Source: Prunella strophiata (Eukaryota; Chordata; Aves; Passeriformes; Prunellidae). From it: a stretch of 64,000 nt of DNA. Both the position numbers and the translations under genes were made by a program. The notes beneath the pieces are model-generated. The model searched no databases, was not told the origin of the DNA, and saw only the letters and a program-made list of their open reading frames with translations. Location: the NCBI GenBank assembly GCA_036583965.1, contig JAZBQD010000034.1:2542001-2606000 (forward strand), given 5' to 3'. Shown here piece by piece: positions 58,260 through 64,000 of the stretch. Position 1 is the stretch's first letter. Every line of letters starts with the position of its first letter.

Positions 58260-61112
58260 ACAAGAGAAATCAAGAAGCCATACAGTAGAAGAGTTAAAAG
58301 TCCAACATTTAACCAAAGTACAATGAAATTCCAGAAGTCTGTGGCTGACTTGAACCACAGAAACATACACATGAGCCACACAGACATTTGTACATAGAGC
58401 ATTATATTACCAATAATATTTGCAAACATGAGGTCAAGATGGCTAAAAACCCAGCAGGACTGACCCGGGCGTCCTGGCTGAACAGAAGTGGGTGCTGAGG
58501 GGCCATCACTGCTGTGGGGAAACACAACTCTCCAGAGATTTTGCTTCACTTTTGGATTTTTCTTTATCTGAGAAAGTCCTAATTTTTCTGCCCTGGGGAT
58601 CCAAATTGAGGACACGGTGAAAGCCAACCCCATTGGAGCTCCCTAAATGCCGGGGTGCCAGGGGCTCAGACCTGCGGGACAGCGCGGATGCCACACGGCA
58701 TCAGAACCCCACTGGAGGGCAAAGCACTGCCCTCTGCTACTTGGCCTTAAAGATCACCTGGAAAAGAAAAAAAAATCGGGATTTATACCCTTGTGGTGTG
58801 CTGAAAAAAGTCTGGATGGGGTTTGCCTTGAAAACAAGGATTTCCCTCCCTTGCCATGGACAATTTTTGGCATTAGTTATTTCAGTCCTGTCTACCTTTC
58901 CTGGAAGATCACAAATATCCTAGAGGATGTTGCACCGACAGATGAGGGAATAACTTTTTACATTAAAAAAAAAAAAACAAACAAAAACTTGGAGGATGGA
59001 CAGCAGAAGAAAAAAAAAAAAAAAAAAAATGGAAAAGATGCCTTATCTCTGTGTGAGGGCCCAGCTCATCTGGGTAGTCCCATGGACCTCACCATGATAA
59101 TATCTCAGTGTCTCCAAAGGATGGAAAAACAAACTTAAATCTTTATGTTCTGCTGCAGAAAATCACAGCAAGTAAAAGGGGGAAGACAGTTGTAGCACTT
59201 CTGGTACTTCTACAAACCACCCACTACATGGAGTAGAACCACACAAAAAGGGTATAAACTAATTTTCCTTTTTCAAGTCATCTTTGACACACGCTATTAA
59301 GCCTAGTCCAATGTGAATGCTAGTACAGAGCTAATGTACAGAATACCAGCAATAATTATCAGTACCTAACAGGATTTAAAGGCAAGTATACTCAGTACAT
59401 TTATTAAAAAACACTATGACCAGAGCTCTGACAGCAGTTACACAAAGCAGCCGTGCAGGTCTCTACGAGGACAGAGCCTTTAGCACAAGTCGCTATGATC
59501 ATCTGAGCCTGTGACAGACAACTTGATCTTCTAATTTATTTCCTAGAACATCTCTAACTGCAGATGTGAAATACATTTTAAAACAGAGATGGGCCTGATC
59601 CTGTGCAGTTGGGTACGTACAACACACCCCAGTGAAACTCAAAGCCCAAATTCCTAAAGAGAGAGCACAAGAAATTGTTGTCTTACATCAAATAACTATC
59701 ATGCAAGCATACCACGACGGTTTTATATTGAGTAACTTCAAAGTCAGCTGGTATAATTTAACTAGAAGTGAGCAATCTAATGGATTTCTAGGGGTAGGGA
59801 CAAAGGTTGTGCCAGTGACAACCACCTGATCACCAGGGAGAGCAGCACAGGGACACTGTGGGGGTCTAACGAGCTGTGGTACAGAGGAGCTCCTGCTCAG
59901 CAGCCTCTCAGACCTGCACCTACACCTGGAATTGCAGGATTCCTGTGGCAGGCTACACACCTTCCCTTCATTTGCCTTGTTACCACAACTGGAGTTCCTC
60001 CTGCTGAATGAACAATTCACTTACAGCCTGGCATATTGACGGAGCATTAAAAATTGCCTTTTTTCCCCCCTGTTGCCTGTTGCCTCACTTGTCCCAGGAT
60101 CAGTCCCATGCTCACTGCACCAAACCTTATGCTCTTCTCAATTTTCCAGCCACAGCCAGGCTGGGGTCACTTCTCCAATATAACCCAACCACTCTGCTCC
60201 TTGTCTTTAGACATAAACTCTGACTGAAAGCCCCACGGTGCCTGCAGTTATCCTGCTTCTATTGAAACTCCAAGGACTTATCAAAGCACTCACTCTTTGG
60301 TACCATCATCTACTGCAGACAGGGAAGGTGGGGGAAGCCAGGATATTTGCCATGACTCCTGGACTTTTAAGAAGCCTAAAACTAATCCAGAGCAGCAAAA
60401 GCTGGCTGACACCAGTCACCTGTGGGTTCTCCTGGGTCTCTTGGGAAGAGAGGTAACACAGGTCTACATGTGCACACACCAATAATCCTCCCTCAAGGAC
60501 AGACCTAGGCAAGAGCTGGAAGATGCTGCCCAGATCTCTGTTCCTACTCCTTCCCTTTCTGCCCATTATAAAAGTCAAGACCTTTGAGTTTTTTCTTAGT
60601 AAAAAGAAAAAAAAAAACCAAAAAAACCCCAACCAGAACATACCCACAATATCAGCTGCTGAGGCACACTCTGGGATCTGGCAGACCTGCAAGTCCAGCT
60701 CAAGGCAGGAATTTGAACTGGGGATGTTGCTTTACAGGAGAAGTCTAGATGCCATATTATCCAGTATTCTGGGCTTGTTTCTCTCTTCAGACCAGACTTT
60801 GCAACCTGGACCTAGTGCTGTCCACCACAAAAGTTTCAGGAAAATCAACCTTTCTCCACCCAGCAACTTTGGGTTTAATGAAACCATTGAATGGAACTAA
60901 TTTGCTCAAAAACTGAAGATGCAGACTTGGAAGCCTTTAATCACCTTCTCTAACTAGACTTTAGTCTACCTTTTGCTTCCCAATTGACAAATATCAACTG
61001 CAACCAAATAAGACTCCTATGATATTTCTCTTCTTATTACAAGCCTATTTTTCATTCTGCTGTTTGCCAATGTGTTCAGACATTCTGGTAGGTGCTCCAG
61101 CAAACCAGACTT
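58260..61112. other. AT-rich sequence, no gene seen
   Basis: Unique AT-rich DNA with A-runs at 58967-58979 and about 59008-59029. Open frames, including one of 154 codons on - at 58633-58169, resemble nothing I know and contain 3'UTR-like AT-rich stretches. No IGIP or PURA coding sequence is visible. Confidence 0.4.
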
Positions 61113-61175
61113 ATCATAGAATCCAAGAATGGATTGGGTTGGAAGGGATCACCTGTCCAACCCCCTTTCTCTGCA
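61113..61175 (-). mobile_element. CR1 3'-end remnant
   Basis: Short reverse CR1 tail: 'tcatagaatccaagaatgga', 'ttgggttggaagggatcacc', 'tgtccaacccc'. The rest is lost. Confidence 0.75.
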
Positions 61176-63200
61176 GAAACTATATTGCTCTCCACTTCTC
61201 ACACACTGAAGAGCTACAGCACTTCAGCTTCTCCTTCTCAAACTGAAGTTCAGGGTTGCTGATCTGCAATTCCCAGCGCCCTGATTAATATTTTAATTAA
61301 AAAAAAAGAATAACCTGACATTAGGACGTTATCTAGTCATGGAGAATACTAAGCTGTTTTTTGACAGCCCTGTTTTTGTTAGTACCTTTAAGTGTTTCAG
61401 TTCCAAGGGATTTTTTTTAAACCCCTTGATACAACTTTTGCTCCTCCACTTGAACTTCCTACTTTGCTCCAGCATCTCTGCCTCACTTGAGTTTCAGAGG
61501 AAGGCTCTTTATTCCACCCAAAAGGACAGCAGGCTCTCAAACATGCCCTGTGCTCCAAAATGACACATGGGAGTCACTTCAGTGGCATGAAGTAGTGCAG
61601 GAAATGAATTCTGTCTTCGGTCCTGCACAGCCAGATTTTCTCCCCAGCCTTGTCTCTGATGTCCCTCAGACAGCACTGGCTCCCCAAATCCCCCAGCTCT
61701 GCAAAGCCTCTCCTGAGCTGCTTCATTTCCCAGCCATGGTTACCTGCCCCACCACATAGCTCTTCCAGTTTGCTCCTCAAGAGCTCCTCTGCTCTGTCCT
61801 TGGGTGGAATCTTCCTGAACTCCAGAGGTCCCTTTCTTTATAACTATTCTTAACAACAGTTTTAGGGTTGTTCATTCTTTCATGACAGAGTTCTGCCTCA
61901 CCTGGATGCCAATAACCTGCCCAGGTAACTATGCTAAGTCTAAGGACTTCATTTTTCTGATCTTCTCCCCTGCAATAGTTTGGAACAAAAGACTCACTTT
62001 TATTCAGCACCTTCTACCCCTGAGAATGCTGAATGTTCAATTCAGTTACCCCCAGGTGGTCACTGCTACTTAACCACTCAACAGTAATTGTGTTTTGAAT
62101 CAGGTCTTATGTTTTAGTCCTAAACAAAGGCTAACTCTAGACCAGGCTGTTACAAGAAATGATCCTTTAAGTAAATCAATATGTTTGCTCACCAGAATGT
62201 TAGCCAGTTCCCTCCCAAACAATCTGGCCAGATAGCATGGTCATAATAGAACTTACTTTTCTAACAGGTTTATGAAGATGCATGAGCCTGTTTTTTCCCC
62301 AAGGCTCATGAAATCCTCAACTTTCCTTTTGTCTGGAATAGAAAACTTCCTAATACCTCCATGTCATTAAAATACAGAATTTATATCCAACATAAATGTG
62401 GCTGTTTGGATTGTCAGTACTCCAATTTCCTCAGATTTTACAGCAACCTTTTAGATGTAGTGTTCCTCCTTTATGACCTAACATACCTGCTACAATGGCA
62501 GGTAATGCAGTATCTTATTGATTTCCTATCACCCCCACCATGTTTCAATCAGAGCAGCTGTGCTGAGATCTTTTTTCACCACCAAGCAGTCTACAACAAC
62601 TATTTTTGTCTCCTGTTTCCACCCTGTTGTGCAGATGTGCCCATTCCTTACTCCAACCCACACAACTCTGCTCCCAACCTCCAGCCCCACCAGCCTCTGT
62701 CCTTCCCAAACCCTGCCCACTTCTTGTGCCACCAGGCTGGGGACACCTGGGCTGAAGTGGAAATGCTGTGAAGTCACAGCTCCTCAGTTCCCTTCCCTGT
62801 CACAGGCTTTTCCCAGGCACACACACTGACTTTAGGAAGAGGCACTGCCACATCCTAAATTCTGTCTCCTTCCTGGACACCCAATTTAGCTTCCCAGGTA
62901 TCTCAGCTTCAAGAATGCAGGCTTGCCCCAAGCACTCTGATACCTTTCAAGGTCTGTGTGTCCAATTAACAGGGATGTAGTTTGATGGACCTCTAATCAT
63001 TGGGAGCTTGTATTTCCCATCACCAAATCCTCTGCCATTCAGACCTCCCACAGCTGCTTTTCCAGCTTCTGGAGGCATCTCCAGACCACAAATGAACTCC
63101 TCAACCAAGGCTTTGGTTATAAATCACCCTTTAAATCCCATCCAATTTCAAGTCTCCACAAGGCAGGGCAGTCAGTGCTGTGGTGGGAATGAACCCTGAC
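61176..63200. other. Intergenic or UTR-like sequence, no gene seen
   Basis: Unique-looking DNA. Short open frames on both strands lack family resemblance. I see no RNA gene. Confidence 0.4.
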
Positions 63201-63241
63201 CATGCTTATTTATTTCCAAAAATAGAGTTGGTCCACATTGG
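63201..63241 (-). repeat. 41-bp duplicated element, copy B
   Basis: Exact copy of 58219-58259 in the same orientation, 4,982 bases away. A short shared word (agagaaat) follows in both flanks, suggesting that the original duplication was slightly longer. It also carries the - strand AATAAATAAG. Confidence 0.85.
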
Positions 63242-64000
63242 GCTAGAGAAATGTCCAATTCTCTTGGATTGGACAAGGATTTGGTGCCATCTCTCCTGCA
63301 GCAGCTCAGCAGTTCTGGCCTCAGGATACTTTCTGGAGCCTGGAATGCCCCCACTTGTTGCTCCATATAGAATTTCATCAGCAGATAATCACTCGTAAAG
63401 CGTGTCCTCTCTGCACTCTTGTGTGCAGTTCTTTGTGCAATTAAGCCAATGTACTTTGATTCCCATAATTAAGCTAGGAATTTTACTTTATGGCCATATA
63501 AAGTCCATCTTTAAACCAAAAATAGACTGACCGTTAACAGATTCTTTTTTTTAAATTACTTCAAACCGCCAATTAGAGACTTGCATTGGACAAGATAAGT
63601 TACATATGGCCTTGCAGAAGCCTGCAAGGACTCATTTTCCAGGACTTTTATTGACAGGTGAAGCTCAGAAGCCAACTTTTTTTTTTTTTTTTTTTAAGAT
63701 AGAATGTGCCTCTGATCACAGCAGATCTATCCACAAACCAAACTTGTTCACATGCATGGAAGCAGAGATGGCTTTTACATGAATTTGCTGTGCTCAGTTC
63801 AGAGTTATTAATGACAGAAAATAATTCAAAGCCTTTAGTCCCTACTTCGCTCAGACCTGCCTGGTTGCCCTTCAGCAGCCCCTGGCAACAGTGAACATAC
63901 TGTCATTTATTATTTAAATAAAACAATCTTTTTAATAAAAAGAAATTCTGACCCCATTTAAACTCTCTACCTGACAAGACACCAGCTTCTTTCCTTCACC
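63242..64000. other. AT-rich right edge, no gene seen
   Basis: AT-rich DNA with a T-run at about 63678-63696 and several AATAAA (+ strand) near 63918-63942. By synteny the next genes to the right should be IGIP and PURA on the - strand. Their coding regions are not in view. Confidence 0.4.

Noticed and set aside
58169..58633. 154-codon - strand frame with hydrophobic stretches
   Set aside because: AT-rich, UTR-like composition, overlaps the duplicated poly(A)-bearing element, and resembles no family. Treated as chance.
59688..60020. - strand frame with CGNKANEGK, loosely like the IGIP motif CGNQAN
   Set aside because: Only a few residues agree, the rest of the conserved IGIP tail is missing and no signal peptide precedes it.

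Overview
This window is vertebrate nuclear DNA, almost certainly from a bird. It carries many degraded CR1 retroposons in both orientations (the dominant avian interspersed repeat), avian-type LTR fragments, GC-rich minisatellites, and intron-split genes with GT/AG junctions. Two protein genes can be identified. PFDN1 (prefoldin subunit 1, + strand) contributes only its terminal exon at 1130-1213. CYSTM1 (cysteine-rich transmembrane module protein 1, - strand) is present with two coding exons, at 4192-4298 and 15756-15979, and an inferred non-coding first exon in a CpG island near 27.07-27.2 kb. The genes are tail to tail, as PFDN1 and CYSTM1 are on human 5q31, so the window is the avian counterpart of that block (chromosome 13 in chicken-type karyotypes, by established synteny).

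Layout: 1-1.3 kb, end of PFDN1; 1.6-2.7 kb, a 19-bp minisatellite filling much of the gap between the two 3' ends; 3.85-27.1 kb, CYSTM1, mostly two introns of about 11 kb each with CR1 copies and a forkhead-motif cluster; 26.6-28.9 kb, a CpG island interrupted by a 1.3-kb hexamer-based C-rich array next to the inferred CYSTM1 promoter; 29-53 kb, gene-free intergenic DNA rich in CR1 pieces, two LTR pieces and several tandem arrays (41-bp, 31-bp, AAAGG, ATGGG and a 1.6-kb 7/9-bp mixed array); 54-64 kb, an AT-rich, relatively repeat-poor stretch with clustered poly(A) signals on both strands, hairpins, a 41-bp perfect duplication and a 26-bp GC-rich minisatellite. By synteny, IGIP and PURA (both expected on the - strand) should lie further right. 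I could not find either coding sequence here.

Most long open frames are artefacts of tandem arrays whose units lack stop codons. The CYSTM1 coding exon has an apparent one-base excess in a G7C6 tract that breaks the frame. The downstream frame is plainly the conserved one, so a sequence error or a recent indel is likely. I see no new gene system. The most unusual unexplained structures are the hairpins and the duplicated element at 57.7-58.3 kb and the array next to the CYSTM1 promoter.
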